DNA from: Plantago major
Lineage: Eukaryota; Streptophyta; Magnoliopsida; Lamiales; Plantaginaceae
DNA: 64,000 nucleotides
Direction: 5' to 3'
Assembly: GCA_026545765.1 (NCBI GenBank)
Contig: JAIFAC010000016.1
Coordinates: 351,958 to 415,957, forward strand
Part shown: positions 14,041 to 26,054 of the stretch, piece after piece
Numbering within the stretch: the stretch's first letter is position 1
How the letters are laid out: every line of letters begins with the position of its first letter
Program-made: the position numbers and the translations under genes
The notes under the pieces: model-generated
The model's database searches: none
Seen by the model: only the letters and a program-made list of their open reading frames with translations
What the model was told of the DNA's origin: nothing

Positions 14041-14459
14041 AGTCACATTCGCCTTAGCCAAGAGGGGTAAGATATAATAGCAGAATCTCAGGCAGGATAA
14101 AAGGACATTCGCAGGGGGTTGACTAATTGGCAGCAAGGTTGGCAAAAACAATGATTGACCTTTATATTGTGTATTGTATGGAAAAAGAAAGGAATATAGT
14201 CATAGTCGAAGTCGACTTCGTGAATTTTTTTGTGATTTAAGAGAATTTGAGACCTATTTGTATGCTGGAAGTTATAAACTCATAACTCATAAATTAGAAG
14301 TTTCACTTAACTTGATGGCGTCTCTTGACTTATTTCGCGGATTCTTCTCAATAGCCCGTACTTTGTTTGGTCGACAGAAATTATTTCTTTCTATATTTGG
14401 CTTTGGAGCTGGTGTAAGAGACTATGTGATCCGCCTATGGAAGCCAAACCCGAGCCGAA
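14041..14459. other. Region downstream of nad1; probable 3' UTR, with a 14 bp palindrome
   Basis: This stretch keeps the higher G+C of the gene island but I recognise no gene on either strand. An open frame on the plus strand runs from here into the antisense of nad1; it opens at TTG and resembles nothing I know, so I treat it as a shadow. At 14207-14220 there is a perfect 14 bp palindrome (CGAAGTCGACTTCG), about 240 nt after the nad1 stop. It could form a cruciform or mark a transcript end; that is inference. Confidence 0.4.
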
Positions 14460-14726
14460 TCAAAAAGATAAAGGAAGCCATTGAAAGGTCACTAATAGGC
14501 CTGAGACAACTACTACCCAAGCAAGTGACAGAGGTAAGAAGACTTTCCAACCCAGTCCCATCAATTGATCGTAACGGTATCGTGGAAATGCTGCGAACCC
14601 AGATGTAGAGAAATAGAAAGAAAATGACTTTGAGGCTAAACCATATTGAACCTGGGATCCATTGAAGAATCTGTATGTCTAGTATAGGCAGCCAACCTCC
14701 TAGAAAAAAGAGATGTGCATAAACCA
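14460..14726 (-). pseudogene. nad1: nad1 last exon (complex I subunit ND1, C-terminal part), two indels
   Basis: ND1 is a membrane subunit of respiratory complex I next to the quinone site. This exon encodes its last ~88 residues in three pieces. GLCT is in the first frame; [18 protein letters not shown] and FFLFLYIWV are in the second; [19 protein letters not shown] and VTFQWLP are in the third, then LSF and TGA (14462-14460). One extra T lies at 14704-14713 (a run of six T on the coding strand), and two bases are missing near 14595, where V-R-A-A is expected. The exon starts T|GGT at 14726, the nad1i728 junction of plants. It is 267 nt; the angiosperm exon, as I recall, is 259 nt, plus 9 for the longer C-terminus, plus 1, minus 2, gives exactly 267. 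The residues are highly conserved, so identity is near certain. Whether this is a decayed copy, an assembly artefact or an expressed exon is open; earlier nad1 exons are not in this window. Confidence 0.93.
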
Positions 14727-14957
14727 GTTGAGTAAGGATGTATTACCTAGGACCGTTCTTTGGTTCTTTTGTAGGTGTAATTGCTAACATCCTTCTCAAG
14801 GAAACCGTACGTGACACTCTCACGTCATACGGCTTCGTCCTAGGATTCAATATCTTTGACAGTCGTGCTCTAAAACCTGCGCAACTCTGTCTTGGAGAAG
14901 CTGCTTTCTTACTACGTCTGTGTATTGGATCTCTCTTAGCCTAAGGGTCTTCTTTGA
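14727..14957 (-). other. nad1: 3' end of a group II intron (domains V and VI) upstream of the nad1 last exon
   Basis: Domain V is at 14836-14801: it reads GAAGCCGTATG, ACGT, a GAGA tetraloop, GTGT, then CACGTACGGTTTC. This is the canonical catalytic hairpin, including the AGC triad pairing with GTT and the two-base bulge. Domain VI follows: GAG-AAGGATGT pairs with ACATCCTT-A-CTC, leaving one unpaired A at 14733 as the expected branch point. The intron then ends CTCAAC, seven bases after that A, at a legal AY 3' splice site. The 121 nt between the atp4 stop and domain V are probably the 3' side of domain IV. Domains I-III and the matR gene that usually lives in domain IV of this intron are not recognisable here. 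Either the intron is split and trans-spliced, with only its 3' half present, or its 5' part lies beyond atp4. The splicing elements look intact, in contrast to the exon that follows. Confidence 0.88.
14801..14836 (-). ncRNA. Group II intron domain V hairpin
   Basis: A 36 nt hairpin with a GNRA (GAGA) loop, a four-pair upper stem containing two G-U wobbles, the two-base bulge and a long lower stem. It fits the general group II domain V consensus nearly base for base. This is the metal-binding catalytic core of the intron. Confidence 0.9.
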
Positions 14958-15526
14958 TTATAGGTTCTTGGATGCTTCAGTCTTTAAGACCTGCAATCCT
15001 TCGGAAATAAGTGCTAGGGTTGCTTTCTGTTTTGCGGGACGTTTAGATGCAACGCCACCTTTAGCTGTCCATCGTTCATTGACGGCGACTCGAAACTCTT
15101 GTATTAGGTCTTCCATTTTCTGGCTTTTTCTTGCTTGGTTTGTACTTAGAAGTCTTTCTAACTTTTCTGCGAGTTTTCTGGTGAAGGCAGCTTCTATGCT
15201 CTTTTCGATCTTAGGTTGGGTTCTGGCAGTGGGTAATGCTTTTATTAAGCTTTGTGAGAGTGCTAAGCTTTTACGAAAGAGGACTTCGTTCTGGTTGTAT
15301 TCTAGTAGGATTTGTAGGTTGGGCTGGAAGACTTGCTGTAGTTCTTGGTTAATGGCATGGGTTCTTTCTTGCAGGGTGTTTTGTAGAGTCACACCGAAAC
15401 TTTTTCTAGCGACTAGGATGAAAGTAAGGAAGCATGCGGCGACTATGATTTCTTCGTTCCATATGAAAAGGTTTTGGAACTTGCAGCGAAAGTGGCGAGA
15501 AAGATAGGAAATAGGAGCTTCTTCAT
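14958..15526 (-). CDS. atp4: atp4: mitochondrial ATP synthase Fo subunit b, with a -1 frameshift
   Basis: Subunit b forms the peripheral stalk that ties the F1 head to the membrane sector of ATP synthase in the mitochondrial inner membrane. I start it at ATG 15526: the first residues MKKLLFPIFLAT, a short hydrophobic stretch and then ASSK, match the start of land-plant atp4, where ASSKK or LSSKK precedes IYNEE. After about codon 21 (near 15465) the frame must change by one missing base. The conserved part then reads IWNEEIIVAACF, ARKSFG, INQELQQ and LPTARTQPKIEK, ending in a charged, probably coiled-coil tail and TAA at 14960-14958. The length is 569 nt; adding one base gives 570 nt, or 189 residues, close to bryophyte atp4 as I remember it. 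A 215-codon frame opens upstream at TTG 15605, but its first 47 residues have no family similarity and are out of frame. The nad1 intron end lies 121 nt downstream, so the two are probably co-transcribed. The family call is firm; functionality is uncertain. Confidence 0.9.
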
Positions 15527-15840
15527 TGGGATGAGTTATTTTTGAGGTTTCGCAAGCTTTTGCCTGACTGAGTGCATTGAAAAAGTGAAGGTATAGTCTT
15601 CCCAACGCTTCTTTTCTTGTTTCTTAGATAAGATTGCACCAATGAATACTACATGTTTTTGAATGCATAATATAAAAAGATCGCTGTTGCTGACTGCGAG
15701 GTAAGATCCCGAAGGGCAACGGTCTTTAGACTCTCGATGGCTAGTGAGAGGACTGAGAAGGAGGTAGACCTAAGGGGCAGGGTGCTTTGGTTGAAGAGAG
15801 GAAAGGTCAGAGGCTGCAACAAGGAAAGTAGAAGCTATCT
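15527..15840. other. Region upstream of atp4; unidentified G+C-richer segment
   Basis: From about 15640 to 15835 the base composition rises to near 50% G+C, well above the ~30% of the filler, then falls sharply at about 15840. No tRNA fold, rRNA motif or conserved protein is visible in it. By position it should hold the atp4 5' leader and promoter. It could also be a remnant of another gene or of the 5' part of the intron whose 3' end lies beyond atp4. In seed plants nad4L often precedes atp4, but I see no nad4L here. Confidence 0.45.
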
Positions 15841-18800
15841 ATACTAGTGGGAAGCATTCACTAGTACACGAGATGAATTCAAATAATTGATATAACTCTA
15901 TATACGTAACAAAAAAACTAGAAAAAACTAGTTTAGAATTATAGAATAGAATCAATTTAGGTGCTGCACCAATCAAAAGCAGATCCTTGTGAATGAAAAT
16001 AAAGAATAAATAGTCAATAATAACGAGAAACTTAGAAATAGGAGATGATTTCGAATTCAACTCAAGGAACAACTATAATACAAAACTATATATCAAATTA
16101 CACAATATCTCTATATACGTATACGTACCACTTGTCACACATTTTCAATCAAATTGTGCTTTATGAATTTCTTTTAAATGAAAAACAAAGTTGTACTCTA
16201 TGGAAAAGCGTATCCGATGTAGACATTTAAGAGTGGAATCGGCAGAAAGCGTTACTTTTGCGTATACGTCAATGAAGAATTTCAGAAATTTAAGAACTTC
16301 ATGCATGTTCTTTATTCAAAAACGTAATAATATTATGTCTCTTCCTATATATAATACCTTATGTTTCGTAAACTCTTGTTTTGATAAGTACACACGTATA
16401 TAACTTTTATGACTCATTCCTATAAAGTAGTCTCGGAAATTAGGCAGAATACCTTTGGATAGGTGAAAACTTGTATACACAAAAGGGAACACCACATGAT
16501 TTAGTTGGCAGTTTTGGAAATGATATGTTTATAGGAAGCTGCTAAATAGAATAACCAATCTTGTATCTCTTTCTTCACGCCCTTCATCTCTTTATAAAAA
16601 AATAATTTCTGAGTGGGATATAAGTTTAATACGTAGGGCAGGTAGCGACACCTATAAGAAGAAAAGGTTTCGGAAATGGTTTGGATTATTTGTTGGTAGT
16701 ACTTTGATACATGATGAGGATATGTTGTCTCTAAAAGTAATGATTTTGTATGTAGTAAGTGTGCCTAATAGAGTACGTAACTTAAAGGTCAAATTTGATA
16801 ATATCCCGCGCAGTAATCCCCTTTTTCGTATTTTTTCGTATACTGTATAAGGAAATTGGAAGTGTAGAGAGTAAAGAAGCAAAATACCTCTATTCCAAGA
16901 AACTAGTAGAAACCAAGAGTTGTATTTATAGTTGTAACCTAGAAAGGAATCCCATTTAAGTATGTACAGCGAGTCACTCCCTTTATAAATATTTTGTGAG
17001 AAGCTCTCTATTCACAATGCTCTACTAAGAAATAATACGAGGTTAATAAGCAGCATAGAAATAGAAGTTCTTCCCTATAGAGTCAATAGAAATAGTATTC
17101 TGAAAGAGTCCGTAACTATCCTATTTTTGTAGTACTGCCTATAGTATTTTACTAAGTAATGTAATGCCCGCCCCTAACCTTTTTTTGTTGAGACTAAGTA
17201 GATTCTCTGACGTCTTATACGTTCCTAAAAAATAGATGCGGTGAGTGCCTTCTTTAATACCAATCGAATAAATTCCTAAACGAAGTCTCGTAGCAGCCGC
17301 CAATACGGAGAATAAGTTTACAAAAATAAGTTGACAAAGAAGATAATATAATGATGCCAACTCTATATAATTTACTCTATAACTGGTGAAGCAAACTACT
17401 TTTCACTACATTTGTATAGAACCTTGAGATCTTGTCGGAAATACTTTTTTGTATTAGATAGATAAAAATTAGAAACTTGTGTAGTAGGCAAATAAATACT
17501 CCACAGGAATAGTTATAGTCCGTAGCAGCTGTTATCCTAGTTTTTCCGAACCTTATAAATAAGAGAGCATTTCGTAAATAACCAACATTTTCTATAGTAT
17601 CCGCTTAAGGTAGATAATAAAATACGGGACACCTTTTTTGGCAAGAAGTTCGACTCAATTAATTAGTCACGAAATAAGATTACCTTTTGGAAATGCTTTG
17701 AGAGAATACTACGTACCTTCCTTCTTTTTGTTTGTCGCGAAGAGAGAATATACTTTACAATGACTGATGGGATAGAGTTGGTTCGGTATCAGGAAGGCCT
17801 TATAATAAAAATAGGGATTTCCTATATGACAGTACTAAGCGGACATAGAAAATACAAGGAAGAAACTATTTTCCGAAAATAAGTCTATGTATACACTACT
17901 CTAAGACACTACGGGATATGATTACCACTATTAGTTACATTTTCGAATACTAGAGACCAGGCACTTCTCTTCTTACATTTTTGGGATTCCTTCTTAAGTA
18001 CTTTTTTGTAACTCGTAAATGAAAAGGATTCTACTAGTTTCTTTACGCGACCTGCTTTACTTTATTACTATTTCAGTTCCCACGAATGAATTCCACTCTT
18101 TTTGTATGTAAAAAGTTACGAAGGATGTATCGCTAAACTATTCCGAATTCTAAATAGACTTCATTGCGAGATAAAACACAACAGATTCCCATACTTAAAC
18201 TTTGTCTTTGTATAGAAAAGATTAGCCATGGAAACCTATATTTCTAACTAATAACTAAGTTACGAGAGAGAATCCGTGCTTTAGAACTTTTTTTTACTTT
18301 AATCCTTAACTTAACCCTTGATATTATTTATTTAGTAGAAGTAAACACAGAACGCATTTCAGTATTTCTTTATTTATGGATATACCTTCTTTTATCTATG
18401 AAAATTGCCAAATAGAATGTAAAGAGATTCCTTATAGGTGGTTGATTTCTTTATAAAAAAACATGCGTAAATTACAGTAAATAGACCGTAATCAGAGATT
18501 AGAAACGTGCAATTAGTATAAGCTTTGATTGATAGCTTTTTTTGAATACTCAGTATATGGAAAAAGTGCGTAAATGAAGTGGTAGGAAATAACCATCCCA
18601 GTAAACAAGGCGGAAATAATAAGTGTGCCTAATAAAGAGAAGATACGAACCATTTCCTCGTAAGTGTAAGTAGTGTATCCTTGGTGTTTGTGGCTAGTGT
18701 ACGTACGTTCTGGCCTTATTAAAATACTAAATAAGGATTTCCGGATTCTTTGAACTTCCTTTCTTTGCCATTACTAACTATAGTATAGGCATTTAACCCT

Positions 18801-21800
18801 GCTACATACAATTTTTCCTTTTGGGCGAGGATCTCAATTATTAGGTTTGCGCTATGATCTTTCTTCTTACGTACTCTAATCTTTTCTTTTAGTAAATAGA
18901 ATCTAGCTCACTAATTTTATAGAGACCTGACAGAAGTTCCTTTATTCCGAGGAGTTTTCCACTTATATTTTATACGTACTCAAGTAAGAACCTTCCTTTT
19001 ATCCTTATACATACATAGATGGGATCCCACCCATATAGTAATACCTTTTTTGTGCCTGCCTCTATTACTCCAGTAAGGAGGACGGATACAAGTTTCAGAA
19101 ATATTTTAGTTTGCATTGTGTGCAGATAGTTACTTATTATTTTATACGAACCTTAATAAAAAGCTTACCTCAGTCAGTCTATATGAACTATACAAGTTAC
19201 GTATTTTAGGGATCACTTATGTAGTAAATTCAGAAAAGCTTACTTTGGACTATATGTTTTATCAGAAATCTTAAAATTCCAATAGGTCTACTAAGTAAAT
19301 TTGGTTGGACTCACTTTTACTACTAGCTAGCATCGGATTTCCACAAAATTGTTCCATTTTATTAGTGATTTTCGGATTCCTTACTTTCACTGCTTGTTAG
19401 CATCAAAAAATGAACAAAATAAGGTCTAAATCTGTGTCTCGTATAAGGGAAACTCAAGTCCACTAATCACTACTTCCCAATTTTGAAGAATTGATGTTTT
19501 CAGGATTTGCTTAATAGATTGCGTAAAAAATCTAAAAAGTTACTCCGGGTACAAACCTTGTTTTCGTATTTCTAAGTTAGAATCGTACAAAAATAAGAAA
19601 GTTTCATTGACATATGTGCCAGATGTTATTTTTGCTCTTTCTATATAAAATGAGGTTTCAAGTTGGTTAATTTGCTTAGACCTATGCCTTTTCTAATTGC
19701 GGATTCAGTATTTCTTTACTATGGGTTTATTAGTAAGTGCTTAAGACAAGAATCTATCAAATCCTAATATTTGTGAGTAGTAGCTAAATATCACGCGAAG
19801 ACAAACTCTCTTGAATTCTAGTTTAGGATGCTTTATCAAAATATTAGAATGGAGAAACTCTTTTGGATTATTTGGAGTTGGAGTACGTATTTAGTATTTC
19901 CCAACAAGATTATGCAGTAGCCAGGAAGTATTTGTGGTTTCCTAGTAGAATTGAAGGAAAGGAATTTGTGTTTAGTAGTTCGAATCAAGAAAAGTGTGTA
20001 CTCTCTTTAAGGAATAGTATGAGCATATATGAGTCGTGTAACCTATACTAAGTTGTATCCTATAATATAGCTCTTGTATAAAATCTTAGCACTAATCTTC
20101 AAAAATGACTTTGTACCATAGTGATTAGAACATTTTGTACTTTTTTGGATCTGTTGTATAGGGAATTTCTAAAAAACGAAGCTAATTTCTTTGCCTCTTT
20201 TTTTTTTCAAAATTTATACCACTATGACGGGATTCTTTTGTATATGCACTGAATAGGATATCGAGAATATCTAATTGATTTTTTTAGAAAGTTGATTTCT
20301 CCGTAGTTTATTTAAAGCATTGGGGTTGTCCCAGCAAATGCCTCTTTTTAACTTTTACCGGACAAAATTTAGACGTATTAAGTCCTTCCTTAAATGCCTT
20401 ATTAAATGGCTTTTTCTTATTCATTTTTAAGGATCTTGTTTCTCTGTACTCTCATCTTTCTAGCTTTAGGATGTCTCAGCCCTAGCCCTAAACAAGTTAT
20501 TTCGGGTTCAACACAATTCTTTACTTAAGAGTTAAGACTTTTTCTATTTTAAGCAGTAAAATATAGAATGCGCAAAAGCTTGAATTCTAACCTAAAACCT
20601 TTCTAGTGTAATCCATTTTTCTTTTGTTTATTGCGCTGCGCTAATTAGACAAGAAGTATTTTGTCTTTGTATTTAGAGGAGAAGCAGTAAAAAGGGAGAT
20701 AGGAGAAATATGCAACCACATACATCATAGGCTTGCCTTAAGAGAGTCTGGCATTATAGGAGCTAACATTATATAGGTTTCCTAATTGATTTGCTTACGC
20801 GCTTACCTTATTTTTGTACTTGGTCCTTGTAAAGCTATCTAATTGGAATAGAAAAATAGTAAGTGTATTAGCTTCTCCATCAAAGCAACGCTTGTTTCTT
20901 TTATTCTTCTCTTTCTTTACTTCTTAACTTCTTTCTCACCTTAGTAGGAGTTAATTAAGGTCAAATCTATTGTTTATTGTTGTATGGTGTGCGTGCATAT
21001 AAAGTCCCTTTGTTTTAAATACTTTTTCTTAACAACAATGGGTCCTGTTCTTACCCAACTTCCTTAGAAACAACTAAAAAATATTTACCTAAATAGATGA
21101 GGTGCTTTCCTATTTCCCTATACCCAACTTAGAGCTTATGTTAAATGTAATAATGCCTTAACTAACTTAGTTTTATTTACTATAAGATAATTCTATTTTT
21201 AAGTTCTTCCTATACCAGTAATTGTAGCTATATGTTTTACTTTGTTGTGTTCTTAATTCTCTACGATTTCCCCTAGTATGTCTCTTCTCTATCTTAGTAT
21301 ATTTATACTTTTGATTCTACAACATCTACTTAAACCTCTTTTTTTGTATACACTTTGTATACAGTTCTCCAAGTAAAGCACTACCAATATCTTATTATAT
21401 AATTTCATCTGTAAGTTAAGTGTAATAAAATTTATTTTCACTACTAGATCCCTTTAATAAGGTATACCCCTTAATTTAAGTAACTATAATATAAGTCGTT
21501 GAGAGGTGTTTAATAATATTCCTTCGGAGTCTTTGTTTGTAACAAGAAATATAGATAGAGCTTATTCTATTCCATCTTTTATAGATTACCCATATAGCTT
21601 AGCTTAGGATTTACCTTCTATTTTTAGTTTAGTACTTTACTTGTTTAATAATTATTTTAGTGGCGTAGGCAAAGAGAACCTATAATTGTAAGTGTATATC
21701 TAACCTAATTAATATATGTTATAAGAGGAATAGGTGTTAAGCTTTATTTTATATAGTACTTCAAAGCTATAAGATAGAAATTAAGTAGACATGTGTATGG

Positions 21801-24800
21801 ACCCTTTCTAATTGTATAGTATTCTATGTGTGCAGTACCAAGATAGGATGTATAAAACCTAAGAGCAAAAGTATAGGAATAAGGCCTTTGAGTATCCAAT
21901 ATAAAAAAATATCTAGGATCTAATACAAAGACTCATCATATATAATAATTTATAAGAATATAGGACAAAAGAAAAGGAAAAGACTTCATTAGGTTTACTC
22001 CATTTCATGCATAAGATCATAAAGCTAAGACATAAGACAACGTACCAAATATATAATGAATGTAGTAGAATTAACTAGTGCCGGGAGAAGTTTATATTGT
22101 AGAGTGAGCACCAAAGTACTTAAGTATAGCAAGGATATATTAAGGATATACCACCATTGTATTATAAATTAGATCTATGAATAATGAAAGAAATATAGCT
22201 ACATTATGTAAATACCTCATTAATTGTCTTACCTGTGCTTACTGAATTATAAATAAATACTTCCTTCCTACTTACTTTATGAATGCTTCCTAGATTATAT
22301 ACTGTGTGATATTGTGAGTCCTTATTATAAGTTTCTATCTTACCTTCTTGCCGTAGTAATTAACTTACCTTTTCTATTAGATTCTTGCCTTTACCATATA
22401 GTTATCATTAGAACTTTACTACTTGTGATGTATTTGACTACCGCTCTTCTCTAACCCCAAAATATAGGTGCACATGTACTAACTCTTATAGGTTCTTATA
22501 TTTAATTAGAACTTGTCTTGTAACTTCAAGAGGAGGATATTTATTTGGTACTATACTTGGTAATTATTCATTATTGTATACTAAATAAAATGTAGAAGGT
22601 GTATTATACCTAGAAAGCAGACATTGTGTGTAGTATAGAGCATTGCCTTGATTTGGTAAGAATAGATTAGAGTTCCCACTTACAATATTATATCCTAGGT
22701 TGGTTGGGGTACTAACACGCTTAATAATTTTATATAGACTTCTCTTAAATAACTTGCCCGTAAACAAGGACTAAGAATGATAGGAAGAAACACCCTTAAT
22801 GATTTACTAACCAAAATACCATTCTCTCTTCTAAAGCACTATATTTCGTAACCTAACATATAAGTACAAAGCCTTGCCCCAAGACTAAGACTCTTTTTCT
22901 ATAACCTCATTACTCAAATCTTTTTTAGATAACGTAACTATGCTCTTATATGGTGTGTACTATACAAGGTAATAGAATCCTACATGATCTAGCTTATAAG
23001 AAAAAAAGTCATTTAGGTGTGCAAGAACAAAGTCAAGGTTTTCGGTAGAAATAAGGCATTGAAAACTAAGACTAATGGATAGAAGGAAAGATAAGGAAAG
23101 GATAGTCTCTCTTATAAGTACTATTTCTAGTAGAATATTGTGTACATGACTCTATACGCATTAACTCCTTTATTGGCATACATATTTACAAAGCAAGGCA
23201 CATGATAAGAATATTTTAGTTTTAACCCAAGCAGTTCCTTAAGTAAACTAAAAATGAGTATAGATTAAATAGAGTCTATAGCAAGCTTATTATATTACTT
23301 TCTAAATTATATTACTTTATAATATTGTATGCCTCTAAATGAAGTAAGACTTGTTAACCTCAAAGCTAGATTATATACGCCGAGTAATCCTAGATAAATT
23401 AGTAAGGAACCTATATTAAAGTTACTACAAACACAAGTATTCTAAATTTTTAAGTTATATAATAAGTTAAATAGAGAAAAAATACATAACATAAGAAGAA
23501 ATCTTTAGGGATATGAAATATAAGCGAACAGCTCCCTTCTCTCTACCAGTATAAAGTTTTTAACAAGAGTAATTTATAGATCTTAACCTAGAACTTATAC
23601 TTTATTTCTATACATGTCAACTACTAAACAAGATAGAGTAACCCTTTCAACAAGAACCAAGTTATATCTACCTACCCTATTTGCCTTACATAGTTCCCCT
23701 CTTATATCACTCACAAATTATTGGTTTGTAGAAATGAATTATTCCTTAGCAACGTAAACAACTCCTACGTATTTTATAAGTTACACGCCTTTCTAATTTA
23801 GCTCTGGGAATTATGTTTATTTATATTAATTTTATATAGTGTACATATAATATCTCTCTATGGTTATATACTAGTAACTACTTTACCTAGAAATATTTGT
23901 TATGGCTAGCTAAGAAAATACTAATGAATATTTCTTATACTTTATTTTATTTAAATGAAATAAATCTAGATGAGGAGTAATAATTTTTACATTACCTTTT
24001 TATGTTTCTAACTAAGTACGACAAGTCAAGTATTTAAAAGTACTGAATGAAGGACTGCATATACCAAAATTCTCGCAAAATATGTACACAAAGAGAAATT
24101 CCTAGCAACTGCTGTTCCTTCTCATCCCTTCCTTCATCTTCAGTAATAGTAAAATTGACTAACTAGAAATAATATGAAATACAAAATATGGCATTGCACC
24201 CAAAACAAATAAAAATGAAAAATATACAAATCGATATGCTCTGGGTGGGGATGCTCCCAATGACCTAATTTATTCTTTCTCGTTGTATGCCGAAATTGTC
24301 ATTAATAAACCACATACTTAGTTTCTAGAATTGGAAGGAAATTTCTTAGCAGCGGATTAGTCGTCTATCTTGATAATTGTTCGTTTTCACTGTCATGCCT
24401 TAGACTATCACTATCATACTTATACTTATGCCTGTTATCCTTAAGTATTAGAAGAGTATTAGAATATTTACATAAATCTATAAAATAAAAAATATTATAT
24501 ATATATATAAACAAGCTATCTCTTTGATAATAGATTGATAATAGAAAAGTTTATGAGCCAAAATTATATACCCTTTCACTTTCACGTGGTGCGGGTTTTT
24601 AGAGTTTAGGTTGGAAAGAAGAAGGAAATATCCTCTAAAAACTCATTAAGTAAGAAGTTTTCCACTTAAGAAATCTTGTTGTGTGTCAATTGTAAATCAT
24701 GACAAGAGCAAATCCATACTTGAATCTGACCTGAAGAGAGAAGTAGAGAAGTCACCTTAATAGGCCCCGTTGTTATCAAACCAACAAGTCTAAAATTAAA

Positions 24801-26054
24801 CGACGAAATAAGGATATAGAAATGCAAATCTCATCCGTACGTAAGAAATCTATATTGCGAAAGGTTGCATATTTTATAGATGCGGAATACCCAGAAAATT
24901 GAAGTGAAAGATCTTTTTGAGAAAGTTACATTACAGTTTTATCATCAGGAGTTTCTATTATACCATATTTTCTATTAAGTCCTTACTTAACCATTACTTC
25001 GACACAACAAAACAACCCCCCCCAATAGGGAAAGGGGCATCAAAATAACACTCAAAATAATACTACAAGGTTAGGACAAAGATGGTGGAAACAATTATGA
25101 ACAGCTATCATACCAGCTACGGGTAAGCTGGAATTTTAAACTATATTTCCAATGCATTAATGAGTTCACATTATAATTATTTTTGATTTTTATTGTAAAG
25201 TACTACTTTTTTTCCTTTCCGTGATCACTCGTCACGAGTCTTCTTTCAAATCTATATACCTTGCTGTTTATCTTAAGCCGATATAAAGTTAAGTCATCTA
25301 CAGAAAGGATTCTTCCAGGAAAAGAAAAATCTACAAATTCACATATCAAATTCACATATAAGGAGTGCAAGAACTCTGCTTTACAGACAAATCCGGAATT
25401 ATAGCTGGTTTTCTAACCTAAATCCACAGGAAGCGTGCACCCTATGTGACTCATTAGGATTTTCTTGAGCTACTTAGATTGAACTGACTAAAATTTGTTT
25501 CTAATAAATATGAATTTTAGGAACTAGGTTTACATTAATCTTTCTACCGTAGTATAATAGTACGAGCAACACCCACTGTTACAAGAAAGAACCCAAAAAC
25601 AAAGAAGAGGAAAGCGTTATTACTACCACGTTTTCTTTATCTAATTTTCTAAATTGATCCATTAGGAACTGGTGGAAGAAGTCAAGTACAACAGACTGAG
25701 AAAAACAAACTAAGAAAATCCTAGAAAAACAAAAACAGTAGGTTAGAAACTTGGAAACATATCGATGTCAGGGGAAACTTTTGTATATCATCCTTGGACT
25801 AGATTTCTACTAAAGGAATTTGCACAGTTAAAGGCACGCCATAGAGGTTAATCAATAAATTTTGTCTTTAATTAGAAGGCACGTGTATAAGATTCTTATG
25901 ACTTTAATAGCTTGTACAAGAAAGGTAGAGAAGGTAACTCGATCGCGGGTATACAAAATTGTTACTAAAGAAGACGCTTTCCCTTCTAAACAACAGCAAC
26001 TGGGTAGAGATTAGATCTTAGTAAGCTAGAGGAAGCCTTAGCTATTAGTCAATC
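15841..26054. other. Stretch without a recognisable gene between the gene island and repeat B
   Basis: G+C drops abruptly at 15840. 15.8-20.9 kb is AT-rich with many A or T runs and moderate CpG; 20.9-24.0 kb is a strongly TpA-rich, CpG-poor block; 24.0-26.05 kb returns to the first type. An AT dinucleotide run sits near 24496-24509, and a doubled AAATTCACATAT lies near 25335-25361. All open frames are under 80 codons. Confidence 0.55.

Noticed and set aside
14174..14608. 144 codon frame on the plus strand
   Set aside because: It opens with TTG, its second half is antisense to the nad1 exon, and its sequence matches nothing I know.
14738..14944. 68 codon plus-strand frame
   Set aside because: It is antisense to the group II intron domains V and VI.
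14920..15507. 195 codon frame on the plus strand
   Set aside because: It is antisense to atp4, has no family similarity and exists because the minus-strand gene keeps the stops away.
15527..15605. Upstream extension of the atp4 frame from TTG 15605
   Set aside because: Its residues are out of frame with the real N-terminus, which begins at ATG 15526 in another frame and matches the family.
17291..17310. Resemblance to the SSU rRNA 530 loop (AGCAGCCGC...AATACGGAG)
   Set aside because: The key GGT is altered, flanking rRNA sequence is absent, and the match differs from the plant mitochondrial form.
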